From positions 639,999-703,998 of the forward strand of contig SVHV01000001.1 of assembly GCA_015055605.1 (NCBI GenBank): a stretch of DNA of 64,000 nt, in the 5' to 3' direction. The notes under the pieces are model-generated. The model searched no databases. It saw only the letters and a list, made by a program, of their open reading frames with translations, and was not told where the DNA came from. The position numbers were made by a program, and so were the translations under genes. This DNA comes from Clostridiales bacterium. GTDB lineage: Bacteria > Bacillota > Clostridia > Christensenellales > UBA1242. Shown piece after piece: positions 26,968 to 34,086 of this stretch (position 1 is the stretch's first letter; each line of letters opens with the position of its first letter).

Positions 26968-27279
26968 ATGGATATTAATAATACAACAAATAAAAATCAA
27001 AATTTAGATACTCACCCATATAAATGCAAAGTGTGTGGCATGGGAAATATTGAACAATCCTATGACATTTGTCAATTTTGTGGTTGGGAAGATGATGATA
27101 TACAAAACGAACAACCAGATTATATGGGTGGTGCTAACCACATGAGCTTAAATCAGTATAAAAAGTTTTGGAAAGAAAATAAAGAACAAATATTAAAAGC
27201 AGATAACACTTGTTTTAAAGCAATTGATTTAGCAAAAAAATATTATGAAATAAATTATAAAAATCATAAGTTGAATTAA
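26968..27279 (+). CDS. CPCC-family cysteine-rich zinc-binding protein, candidate immunity protein
   Basis: The 103 residues from the ATG at 26968 (GGAGAGGTT upstream) match the CPCC family: two zinc-knuckle pairs (Cys20/Cys23 and Cys35/Cys38), then WEDD (40-43) and GGANHMSLNQYKKFW (54 onward). CPCC proteins are frequent in polymorphic toxin loci and are predicted immunity proteins. A longer ORF in frame begins inside the upstream gene but lacks a site. The 10-bp spacing from the toxin-like ORF suggests co-expression. The first Cys motif is CKVC, not CPCC, a common variation. Confidence 0.75.
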   Translation: MDINNTTNKNQNLDTHPYKCKVCGMGNIEQSYDICQFCGWEDDDIQNEQPDYMGGANHMSLNQYKKFWKENKEQILKADNTCFKAIDLAKKYYEINYKNHKLN

Positions 27280-27299
27280 TTTTAACCTATGATTTTTTT
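27261..27299 (+). terminator. Intrinsic terminator overlapping the CPCC gene end
   Basis: AAATCATA (27261-27268) pairs with TATGATTT (27288-27295), followed by T residues. It separates the CPCC gene from the DUF4417 gene, whose ribosome binding site AAGGAGA follows at once. Confidence 0.6.
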
Positions 27300-27314
27300 A
27301 TACAAGGAGATTTT

Positions 27315-28046
27315 ATGAAAGAAAAATATGAAGTAGATAACAACTTAATACAAGAAAAAACTGAATATGATAAAGAAAAGTTAGCAAAGAAACTTAAAAT
27401 TGTAAGAAATGAATTTACAACAGTTGGAAAATATAATATGCCTCTAATAAAGAAACAAGAAATAGATTTGGATGAAATTGATTTATGGAATTATACAAAA
27501 ACAAAGTTGCAAGATGAAGATAACAAACATAAAACAATTCATTTTTTCACTTACGATTGGTTGTTTGAAAATGTATATGAAAAACCAGAATTGGCTATGG
27601 AAAGATTATCACAATATTATGCAATTTTATCACCTGAATTTAGTTTGTATTGGGATATGCCAAAAGCACTTCAAATATATAGTACATTTAAAAATAGATG
27701 GTGTGGCGCGTTTTTTCAAAAACATGGAATGAAGGTTATTCCTACAGTTTGTTGTGCTGGTGAAGACAGCTATGATTTTTGTTTTGATGGAATAGAACAA
27801 GGATCCGTTGTAGCTGTTTCCACCTATTGCAGAGAGGAATATAAACGAGAATTTATGAAAAGCTATAATAAAATGATGGAAGTTATTAAACCTGCAGGAA
27901 TTATTTGTTATGGAACACCATTTGAAGAAATGACTGGCAATATTAAGGTTATAAGTCCATTTGACCAAGAAGAATTAATTGCCAAAATGGGCTTTGATAA
28001 TTATATGAAGAAATATTTGTCAGGCGAATTGTATCCAACAAGGTAG
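27315..28046 (+). CDS. DUF4417 domain-containing protein
   Basis: The 243-residue protein matches DUF4417 in its C-terminal two thirds (about 90-230): FKNRWCGAFFQKHGMKVIPT, a segment with YDFCFDGIEQGSVVAVST, and KPAGIICYGTPFEEM. The family is common in phages, integrative elements and Firmicute accessory regions; its biochemical role is not established. The N-terminal 80 residues are charged and probably helical. AAGGAGATTTT precedes the ATG. It lies 7 bp before the HNH gene, so the two probably form one unit. Confidence 0.8.
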   Translation: MKEKYEVDNNLIQEKTEYDKEKLAKKLKIVRNEFTTVGKYNMPLIKKQEIDLDEIDLWNYTKTKLQDEDNKHKTIHFFTYDWLFENVYEKPELAMERLSQYYAILSPEFSLYWDMPKALQIYSTFKNRWCGAFFQKHGMKVIPTVCCAGEDSYDFCFDGIEQGSVVAVSTYCREEYKREFMKSYNKMMEVIKPAGIICYGTPFEEMTGNIKVISPFDQEELIAKMGFDNYMKKYLSGELYPTR

Positions 28047-28053
28047 GCGCAGT

Positions 28054-28830
28054 ATGAAAGATTTGAAATTAAAAATTGAATTACTGCCTAAAGGTGCTTG
28101 GGGAAATGATTTTAGTAGAACTCTTTGTAAAAAAGACTGGGATATCCTAAGAAATGCATGTTATGAAAGAGCAAACCATAAATGTGCGATTTGTGGATAT
28201 GAAACAGATGATTTAGACGCTCACGAGGTATGGGATTTTAATATAGAAACAAAAACTCAAACTTTAATTGATATTATTGCTTTATGTAGCAGATGTCACG
28301 GAGTTAAGCATATAAGAAATTCTCAAAGACTGGGTTTTGGCGAAAATGCAAAAAGACATTTTATGAAAGTTAATAATTGTAATGAGTTGGAATTTGCAAC
28401 ACATTTAACCAAAGCTCAAATGGATTTTGAAGAGAGAAATAAAATTTATAGATGGAAAATGATTGCAAATTTAGAAAAGTTTGGTGGCAAAGATATAAAA
28501 ATTAAAGAAGTTTATATACCATTAATAAAATCAGAATATAAAGAAGATGAATTAAACTTACTTAAAAATGAATGTAATTTTACACCTAGAATTTTAGATA
28601 TCAACATAAACAATTACGAAGGAACAATAACTATAATTTGTGATAAAACTAATAAGATTGAATGGTATGATAATAAATTGAATTTAATAGACACAAAATT
28701 TAATTTCAGTGAAAAGTTTATAACTAAATTTTCTGTTAAAAATTTAGATTTGCCATATATAACTTTTAAATTGACTGGAGATTATGGTGAAAAAGTTTCG
28801 AAGAGATTTAATTTGATTGCACATAAATAA
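28054..28830 (+). CDS. HNH-type zinc-finger protein, putative endonuclease
   Basis: The 258 residues contain an HNH-like core at about 40-90: zinc pairs Cys44/Cys47 and Cys78/Cys81, DAHEVWDF with His57, then LIDIIALCSRCHGVKH. The first His and the CxxCH are as in HNH nucleases. The C-terminal 130 residues form a separate beta-rich domain (ILDININNYEGTITII onward) that I do not recognise; it could bind DNA or a partner. It follows the DUF4417 gene by 7 bp and shares its AT-rich codon use. A mobile-element or defence role is possible but not shown. Confidence 0.72.
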   Translation: MKDLKLKIELLPKGAWGNDFSRTLCKKDWDILRNACYERANHKCAICGYETDDLDAHEVWDFNIETKTQTLIDIIALCSRCHGVKHIRNSQRLGFGENAKRHFMKVNNCNELEFATHLTKAQMDFEERNKIYRWKMIANLEKFGGKDIKIKEVYIPLIKSEYKEDELNLLKNECNFTPRILDININNYEGTITIICDKTNKIEWYDNKLNLIDTKFNFSEKFITKFSVKNLDLPYITFKLTGDYGEKVSKRFNLIAHK

Positions 28831-28831
28831 T

Positions 28832-28965
28832 TTGACACCTATTGACACCTACAGGAGTAGTTTTTGATAGTTTTAGAACAATTTAGGCAGGTAGTCCGAT
28901 TTTGGATTACCTGCCTTTTTTTGTGTAATTTTTATGACACCTACAACACCCCAAATTGACACCTA
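28832..28965 (+). repeat. Four direct copies of TTGACACCTA, possible recombinase arm sites
   Basis: TTGACACCTA occurs in tandem at 28832-28841 and 28842-28851 and again at 28956-28965. A TGACACCTA copy with a different first base lies at 28935-28943. All copies are in one orientation and surround a strong terminator, 90-225 bp from the 3' end of tRNA-Thr. This spacing resembles arm-type integrase binding sites next to a tRNA attachment core. No integrase gene is in the window. Confidence 0.55.
28885..28923 (+). terminator. Strong intrinsic terminator after the HNH gene
   Basis: AGGCAGGTA (28885-28893) and TACCTGCCT (28908-28916) with an inner TCC/GGA pair, followed by a T run. Confidence 0.88.
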
Positions 28966-29056
28966 ATATTTTTTGATCAAAAAAATATCAAAATTTTTAG
29001 AAAATAAAAAACCCTTGAAAGTGCCTAAAAATAAGGGTTTTTCAAAGGTTTATGGT

Positions 29057-29132
29057 TGGAGCTGATGACGGGACTTGAACCCGTGACCTCTGCCTTACCA
29101 AGGCAGTGCGCTACCGACTGTGCCACATCAGC
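29057..29132 (-). tRNA. tRNA-Thr (anticodon GGT)
   Basis: This is a complete cloverleaf of 76 nt with encoded CCA. The acceptor stem is GCTGATG/CATCAGC with discriminator T, the anticodon stem is CTGCC/GGCAG with loop TTGGTAA (anticodon GGT), and the T arm is ACGGG TTCAAGT CCCGT. The D stem GCAC/GCGC has an A-C mismatch at 12-23, unlike the perfect D stem of the neighbouring truncated copy. The intact gene relies on the promoter upstream of that copy. Confidence 0.93.
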
Positions 29133-29171
29133 ATATTAAGATATTTGGTATAATTTTTGTGCTTGGTTTTT

Positions 29172-29211
29172 CCTTACCAAGGCAGTGCTCTACCTGCTGA
29201 GCTACATCAGC
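29172..29211 (-). pseudogene. Truncated tRNA-Thr (5' half only)
   Basis: Minus-strand positions 29211 to 29172 read as a tRNA-Thr(GGT) 5' half: acceptor strand GCTGATG, a perfect D stem (GCTC/GAGC), the anticodon 5' stem and the loop TTGGTAA. Homology stops after AAGG, and unrelated A-rich sequence replaces the 3' half. The break lies in the anticodon stem, a usual tRNA integration region. A strong promoter lies directly upstream, so this was probably the original host gene. Confidence 0.8.
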
Positions 29212-29252
29212 ACATATAATTTGTTGATTGCGTTTTTCAAAAACACATTAAT

Positions 29253-29281
29253 ATTCTATTGATTTTGCACTGCTTTGTCAA
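29253..29281 (-). promoter_or_regulatory. Strong promoter for the tRNA-Thr region
   Basis: On the minus strand, TTGACA (29276-29281) and TAGAAT (29253-29258) are 17 bp apart. Transcription would run through the truncated tRNA and then the intact tRNA-Thr. Confidence 0.8.
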
Positions 29282-29373
29282 GTATGTAATGAAATTAAAT
29301 AAGAAAATAAGTAGATAAAATGTAATACTTAAAAACAAAGAAAGAAACTTTACAAAAAACTACAAAAGATAAT

Positions 29374-29409
29374 AAAAAAGAGTTAAGATTATTTATCCTA
29401 ACTCTTTTT
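29374..29409 (-). terminator. Intrinsic terminator after the radical SAM gene
   Basis: AAAAAGAGTTA (29375-29385) pairs with TAACTCTTTTT (29399-29409); on the minus strand the stem ends in a T run. Confidence 0.78.
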
Positions 29410-29436
29410 GTTTTGTTCAGCAATATATTTGGATTA

Positions 29437-30342
29437 TTATTGTATAAACTTATCTCCCTGAAAAATATTTCTCTCATTTAAAGTTTTATTAATACTATTT
29501 AAAACAATCTTTTTTCTAGCATTCCATTGAGGCTCTACCAATATATCCTTAGGTGCATCTCCAGTTATTCTACATATAACAATATTTGGATTTAGATGCG
29601 ATAAAATATTACATACACTATCCACATAATAATCTAATGATATGGGAGAATACTCCCCATTTTGGTATAAATGTTCTAGTGCTGTATTTTTAATAATATA
29701 TGTAGAATGAATTTTGACACCCATAATATTCAATGAATTAATGAATTGCACCGTATTTAGAATATCACCCTCTTCTTCATAAGGTAATCCAACCATAATA
29801 TGAGTAACCACATCAATATTGTATTTATTAAGCAGTTTGACAGCTGAAACAAATTCTTCATTTGTGTATCCCCTATTAAACTTTTGGGCAACACTTTCAT
29901 TTGATGTCTGAAGACCTAATTCTACATAAACATAATACTTTTCTTGATATTCACTCAGAAGCTTAACAATCTCTTCATCAATACAGTCTGGTCTAGTGGC
30001 AACGGCAAGAGCAACAATTCTATCATCAATTAAAGCACTATCATATCGCGCCTTAAGAACATCAATAGAATCATAGGTATTAGAAAAATTTTGAAAATAC
30101 GCAATAAATTTATGTGCCCTATCTGCCTTGTAACTACTAAGGTGATTTTTTACCTGCGTGGAAATGTCTATTCTTTTCGTGTTTTCTCCACTTCCCCTTT
30201 CTCCACAAAAAATACAGCCACCACAACCTTTTGTGCCGTCTCTATTAGGGCAAGAAAAACCACCGTCTATACAAATCTTCAGTGTCCTTTCGCCAAATTT
30301 ATTTTTTAACCAAGTATTGAATTGACTATATCTAGTAATCAT
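29437..30342 (-). CDS. Radical SAM protein, YhcC family (TIGR01212)
   Basis: The protein is 301 residues from the ATG at 30342, which has AAAGGTGATG upstream; a start 13 codons earlier is less likely. The family opening ITRYSQFNTWLKNKFGER is followed by the cysteine region KICIDGGFSCPNRDG and GCGGCIFC, which should bind the 4Fe-4S cluster. Further motifs are YFQNFSNTY, VALAVATRPDC and a HTMVGLP-like THIMVGLPYEEEGD. YhcC proteins resemble the Elp3-like radical SAM group; their substrate is not established. An extended -10 (TGCTACAAT, minus strand, near 30361-30369) lies just upstream. Confidence 0.9.
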   Translation of the reverse strand: MITRYSQFNTWLKNKFGERTLKICIDGGFSCPNRDGTKGCGGCIFCGERGSGENTKRIDISTQVKNHLSSYKADRAHKFIAYFQNFSNTYDSIDVLKARYDSALIDDRIVALAVATRPDCIDEEIVKLLSEYQEKYYVYVELGLQTSNESVAQKFNRGYTNEEFVSAVKLLNKYNIDVVTHIMVGLPYEEEGDILNTVQFINSLNIMGVKIHSTYIIKNTALEHLYQNGEYSPISLDYYVDSVCNILSHLNPNIVICRITGDAPKDILVEPQWNARKKIVLNSINKTLNERNIFQGDKFIQ

Positions 30343-30398
30343 AACATCACCTTTGGGATTATTGTAGCATAAAATAACCAATTTGTATAATCTATGAT

Positions 30399-30427
30399 AA
30401 AAAAAGGAACTGCTTTTGCAATTCCTT
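30399..30427 (-). terminator. Intrinsic terminator after the iron alcohol dehydrogenase gene
   Basis: AAGGAAcTGC and GCAaTTCCTT form a stem with a TTTT loop; on the minus strand it is followed by a T run. Confidence 0.78.
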
Positions 30428-30476
30428 CAAACACTTCGTCCCACAAAATATTGTAGTTAACGAAATAACTATTTCA

Positions 30477-31631
30477 TTATCTATTCATAGCCTCTCTATA
30501 TAATGCAACAAAGTCTGCGTGAGATACTTCTCTAGGATTACCTGGCTTACAAGGGTCTTCCATTGCTTTATTAGATAACATATCTATATCTTCTTCTTTA
30601 CAACCATAATCTTTGATTGTTTGAGTAACACCAACAGATTTAGATAGTGCCTCGATTTTTTCTACAAAAGTAGCAACAACTTTATTTTCGCCCATACCCT
30701 TAGTATCTACACCTATAGCGTTAAGGATTTCTACAAATCTGTCTGCACACACTGCACCATTGAATTTCATAACAACAGGCAATAGCATTGCATTAGCAAT
30801 ACCATGAGGAGTATCATAAACTGCACCTAATTGATGTGCCATAGAGTGCACGATACCTAAACCAACATTACTAAATCCCATACCTGCAATATATTGTGCA
30901 TAACTCATTTTTTCCATAGCCTCTGGAGATTTTGCGTTAACTGCTGCCTCTAGATTTGCGAAGATTAATTTAATAGCCTCTAGGTGGAACATATCGCTCA
31001 TTAGATTGTGTCCAGCAGTGATATAGCCCTCTACTGCATGAGTTAAAGCATCTAGTCCTGTAGCCGCTGCTAGTTTACTAGGCATGGTCTCCATAAGCTC
31101 ACTATCTACGATTGCTACAATAGGTAAATCGTTTGGATCTACACAAACCATTTTGATTTGTCTCTCTTCATCAGTGATTACATAGTTAATAGTAACCTCA
31201 GAAGCAGTACCTGCAGTTGTTGGGAGAGCAATAATAGGAAGACCTTTATTCTCTGTATTAGATAATCCATTTAAAGACTGCATTGTTCTATTTGGGTTAG
31301 TCATAAGAATAGATATACCCTTAGCAGTATCCATAGCAGAGCCACCACCAATAGTAACAATAGCATCTGCACCAAAGCCCTTACATACATCTACACCCGA
31401 AATAACATTTTCTATAGTTGGATTTGGCTTTACATCACTATAGATAGCATGTTCAATATCTGCCTCTTCTAATAAATCTACAACTTTACCTGCAACACCA
31501 CACTTAACTAAGTCTGCGTCTGTTACAACCAAAATTTTCTTAAAACCTCTTTTCTGAATCTCTGGTACTAATTCTGACCTACAGCCTCTACCAAAGTATG
31601 AAAACTCGTTTAATATAAATCTATTACTCAT
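30477..31631 (-). CDS. Iron-containing alcohol dehydrogenase
   Basis: The 384-residue group III dehydrogenase interconverts aldehydes and alcohols with NAD(P)H. It has the nucleotide motif GGGSAMDTAKGI, the domain motif PTTAGTASEVTINYVITD, and the metal-binding His residues in DALTHAVEGYI and GIVHSMAHQLGAVYDTPHG. The closest known groups are FucO/lactaldehyde reductase and butanol dehydrogenase; the substrate cannot be set. AAAGGAG precedes the ATG. It is a single transcription unit, with a possible -10 TATAAT at 31672-31677 on the minus strand. With adhE it points to alcohol-forming fermentation. Confidence 0.92.
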   Translation of the reverse strand: MSNRFILNEFSYFGRGCRSELVPEIQKRGFKKILVVTDADLVKCGVAGKVVDLLEEADIEHAIYSDVKPNPTIENVISGVDVCKGFGADAIVTIGGGSAMDTAKGISILMTNPNRTMQSLNGLSNTENKGLPIIALPTTAGTASEVTINYVITDEERQIKMVCVDPNDLPIVAIVDSELMETMPSKLAAATGLDALTHAVEGYITAGHNLMSDMFHLEAIKLIFANLEAAVNAKSPEAMEKMSYAQYIAGMGFSNVGLGIVHSMAHQLGAVYDTPHGIANAMLLPVVMKFNGAVCADRFVEILNAIGVDTKGMGENKVVATFVEKIEALSKSVGVTQTIKDYGCKEEDIDMLSNKAMEDPCKPGNPREVSHADFVALYREAMNR

Positions 31632-32038
31632 TATAAATAATCTCCTTTTATTTATTAAACTTTACACTAATATTATACCCCAAACAAGACAATGTTGTAA
31701 AATGTATATATACAAAATATTTATTAACCACCATCCTAAATCAACCCCAAAGACTTGTTTTGCCATATAGAAGCATTTGATTTGTAATTTTACTTTTTGT
31801 CATTTATACCAAACTTCTTGACAGAAAGTAATATTAGTATGACACATATCCTCAAAAAATACCCAACAACAAAAAACAAACATACCAGATATATTAACAA
31901 AGAAAAACTATTTAAACAAGTAGACAAAGTTTGTTATTAAATGATAAAATATACTATAAAATAATTCAACTATACATAAAACCATCTACTAGAGAACATA
32001 CTAGTATTTGATATTTATAATAAAATAAGGAGTGAACA
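31632..32038. other. 407-bp divergent intergenic region
   Basis: No ORF with a ribosome binding site is present. On the minus strand the region holds the likely promoter of the dehydrogenase gene (TATAAT at 31672-31677, weak -35). On the plus strand TAGACA (31921-31926), 18 bp and TAAAAT (31945-31950) could serve the next gene. The middle (about 31740-31900) is AT-rich with no structure or gene I can recognise. Confidence 0.5.
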
Positions 32039-32503
32039 ATGAGGGTAATATATATATTCATAATAATTATCATGTCATTGTTTGGAGGAAAAGACATGCC
32101 TAAGTATGAGCACATTACCGAATATTTTAATAAAACAAACGAGATAATCTTATACATTAATGGAGAACAAACTTCTTACCAAACAACATCAAATATATTT
32201 AGTGAAGTCACAGACAAACTAAACACCATCTGCATAGAAGCCAAAGAAATGCCTGCTTTTGGAGTTGCATTAGATCACGAAACTAGAGAAGCCCTCAAAG
32301 AGGGCGTGTGGGTTGAATTAATTTATTCACAAACTCACGAATATAACGAAATGCCATTTGACTCCTTGTTGATTTCAATAAACAGAGATTATACAGGATT
32401 TAATATTATCCGAAAACAAAATGGTCTGTATGACGGCAGATGTTTTTATCTAAACTTAGAGCAGAATATGGCTATCCTGTATGACTTCATTTTGTCTATA
32501 TAA
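32039..32503 (+). CDS. Hypothetical protein of about 135-154 residues
   Basis: I do not recognise the family. Two starts are possible. The ATG at 32039 has AAGGAG six bases upstream and adds a hydrophobic N-terminus (VIYIFIIIIMSLF). The ATG at 32096 has a stronger GGAGG and gives a soluble protein beginning MPKYEHITEY. The body is an alpha/beta mix with EVTDKLNTICIEAKEMPAFG and FDSLLISINRDYTGFNII, typical of small cytosolic proteins of the DUF type. It is monocistronic and ends at a strong terminator. No function is proposed. Confidence 0.65.
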   Translation: MRVIYIFIIIIMSLFGGKDMPKYEHITEYFNKTNEIILYINGEQTSYQTTSNIFSEVTDKLNTICIEAKEMPAFGVALDHETREALKEGVWVELIYSQTHEYNEMPFDSLLISINRDYTGFNIIRKQNGLYDGRCFYLNLEQNMAILYDFILSI

Positions 32504-32505
32504 GT

Positions 32506-32539
32506 AAAAAAGGTCTAGTATAAAAAACTAGACCTTTTT
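32506..32539. terminator. Bidirectional intrinsic terminator
   Basis: AAGGTCTAGT and ACTAGACCTT form a stem around ATAAAAA, with A and T tracts on both sides. Confidence 0.9.
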
Positions 32540-32554
32540 ATTTTGCAAATACCA

Positions 32555-33328
32555 TTAGCAGTCGCCATACATTCCACCATTAATCTTAATAACTTGATTA
32601 TTGATATATGACCCATCATCACTAACAAGGAACTTAATGAGTTTAGCAACCTCTTCTGGCTGTCCAACTCTACCTACCATTATTTTTTCTTCTTCAAGTT
32701 TAATAAACTCCTCGTCCATGCCTCCAACCTCACTCTCTGTTGCTATAAACCCAGGAGCTACTGCATTAACAGTTACATACGGAGCAAACTGTACTGCAAG
32801 ATTGTGTGTAAGCGAAATAATTGCCGACTTGCTAGCATCATAATCTATACACATAGGATAATATGTATTGATACCATTAGTAGATGATAAATTAATTATT
32901 CTACCAAACTTATTCTCAAGCATAACCTCGCCAACATATTTACTAACCAAAAATGTTCCCACAACATTAACATTGAGCGTATCCTTAAAGTCATCAACAG
33001 TTTTTTCATAGAAAATAGCATCTCTACATATTGCAGAATTATTAACAAGAATATCAATCGAGCCAAACTTATCTTTAACCCTAGCAACCATGTCTTTTAC
33101 TTCATCTTCTTGAGAAATATCTGCCTTGACTACAAAGCAAGAAACTCCCTGTTTTTCTAGGGAGTTTTTTAAATCTATTGCGTGATTTTCACTAGAGTTG
33201 TAGTTAATCGCAATATTGTAGTCATTTGACTTTGCAAATTCTTCTACAATAGCTCTACCTAAACCTCTAGCACCACCTGTTACAAGAATTGTTTTCTTAT
33301 TATGCACGACCGTAGTATTTTCCGTCAT
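32555..33328 (-). CDS. Short-chain dehydrogenase/reductase, FabG-like
   Basis: This Rossmann-fold NAD(P)H oxidoreductase of about 257 residues has the cofactor motif TGGARGLG, NNSAICRD (NNAG-type), catalytic Ser in INLSSTNG, and YDASK (the YxxxK pair). The C-terminal NGG motif (KINGGMYGDC) is typical of 3-oxoacyl-ACP reductases, so a FabG-like role is likely but unproven. The start is uncertain: the ATG at 33328 lies 28 bp inside efp, and a GTG at 33307 would fit the domain start better, but neither has a clear ribosome binding site. Translation is probably coupled to efp. Confidence 0.85.
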   Translation of the reverse strand: MTENTTVVHNKKTILVTGGARGLGRAIVEEFAKSNDYNIAINYNSSENHAIDLKNSLEKQGVSCFVVKADISQEDEVKDMVARVKDKFGSIDILVNNSAICRDAIFYEKTVDDFKDTLNVNVVGTFLVSKYVGEVMLENKFGRIINLSSTNGINTYYPMCIDYDASKSAIISLTHNLAVQFAPYVTVNAVAPGFIATESEVGGMDEEFIKLEEEKIMVGRVGQPEEVAKLIKFLVSDDGSYINNQVIKINGGMYGDC

Positions 33329-33857
33329 AAGTAGTAATGATAATTCTGTCGCCTTCATTGATGAACATAGGAACTCTTACATTTAGTCCTGTCTCAATCT
33401 TAGCGTTCTTAGTTGCAGCAGATGCTGTACTATCTTTGATTCCAGGTTCAGCCTCGATAATAGTATACTCCATCTTCTCTGGAAGAGTCATACCTAATAG
33501 CTCTGAACCATAGAATGTTAATTCTACTGACATATTCTCTAATAAATAATCTTTATTGTCGCCGATTTGCTCAGAAGATAACTCATACTGCTCATAAGTA
33601 GTATTGTCCATAAAATAATATGTACCAGCAGCCTCATAAAGATATTGAACAGCTTTTCTATCTATTCTAGCCTCTTCAAACTTAACATTTGTATTGAATG
33701 TTCTCTCAAGGCTTGTTCCTGTTCTAAGATTTTTAAGTTTAGTCTTCATAAAAGCAGAACCTTTACCTGGTTTAACATGTAAAAACTCTACAACTTGATA
33801 AATATTTCCCTCAATCAAAAGAGTCATACCATTTTTAATACTGTTTACGTCTATCAT
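33300..33857 (-). CDS. efp: Translation elongation factor P
   Basis: EF-P rescues ribosomes stalled at polyproline stretches. The 185 residues show the KOW-like N-terminal domain with the modified-loop motif PGKGSAF (Lys32) and the OB-fold C-terminal domains ending with IIITTYDGKYYGRA. Length is exactly typical. No lysine-modification genes (epmA/B or ymfI) are adjacent, apart from the SDR gene downstream. That gene is interesting because the EF-P modifying reductase YmfI of Bacillus is itself an SDR. A 17-bp-spaced promoter lies 34 bp upstream. Confidence 0.96.
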   Translation of the reverse strand: MIDVNSIKNGMTLLIEGNIYQVVEFLHVKPGKGSAFMKTKLKNLRTGTSLERTFNTNVKFEEARIDRKAVQYLYEAAGTYYFMDNTTYEQYELSSEQIGDNKDYLLENMSVELTFYGSELLGMTLPEKMEYTIIEAEPGIKDSTASAATKNAKIETGLNVRVPMFINEGDRIIITTYDGKYYGRA

Positions 33858-33890
33858 AAAAATTCACCTTTTCTTTTACTTAATGTTATT

Positions 33891-33919
33891 ATTCTACCCT
33901 TTTTTAGCCAAATTGTCAA
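33891..33919 (-). promoter_or_regulatory. Promoter of the efp-SDR operon
   Basis: On the minus strand a perfect TTGACA (33914-33919) is 17 bp from TAGAAT (33891-33896). Confidence 0.8.
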
Positions 33920-34086
33920 TAATACTTAGATAGAAAATCTTTGAGAATAAGCATTTTTTGTTTAGAATCAATCTACAAATTAATGTGCCATAATATGGAT
34001 TAATATAGTAAAATCATATATAGATTATTCAAAAGTATTTACAAATTCACTCAAATTTTATAAACTAAGACTTGAGAGGTATAAAT

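Noticed and set aside
31819..31847. Promoter built on the perfect TTGACA at 31819-31824
   Set aside because: No acceptable -10 hexamer lies 16-18 bp downstream.
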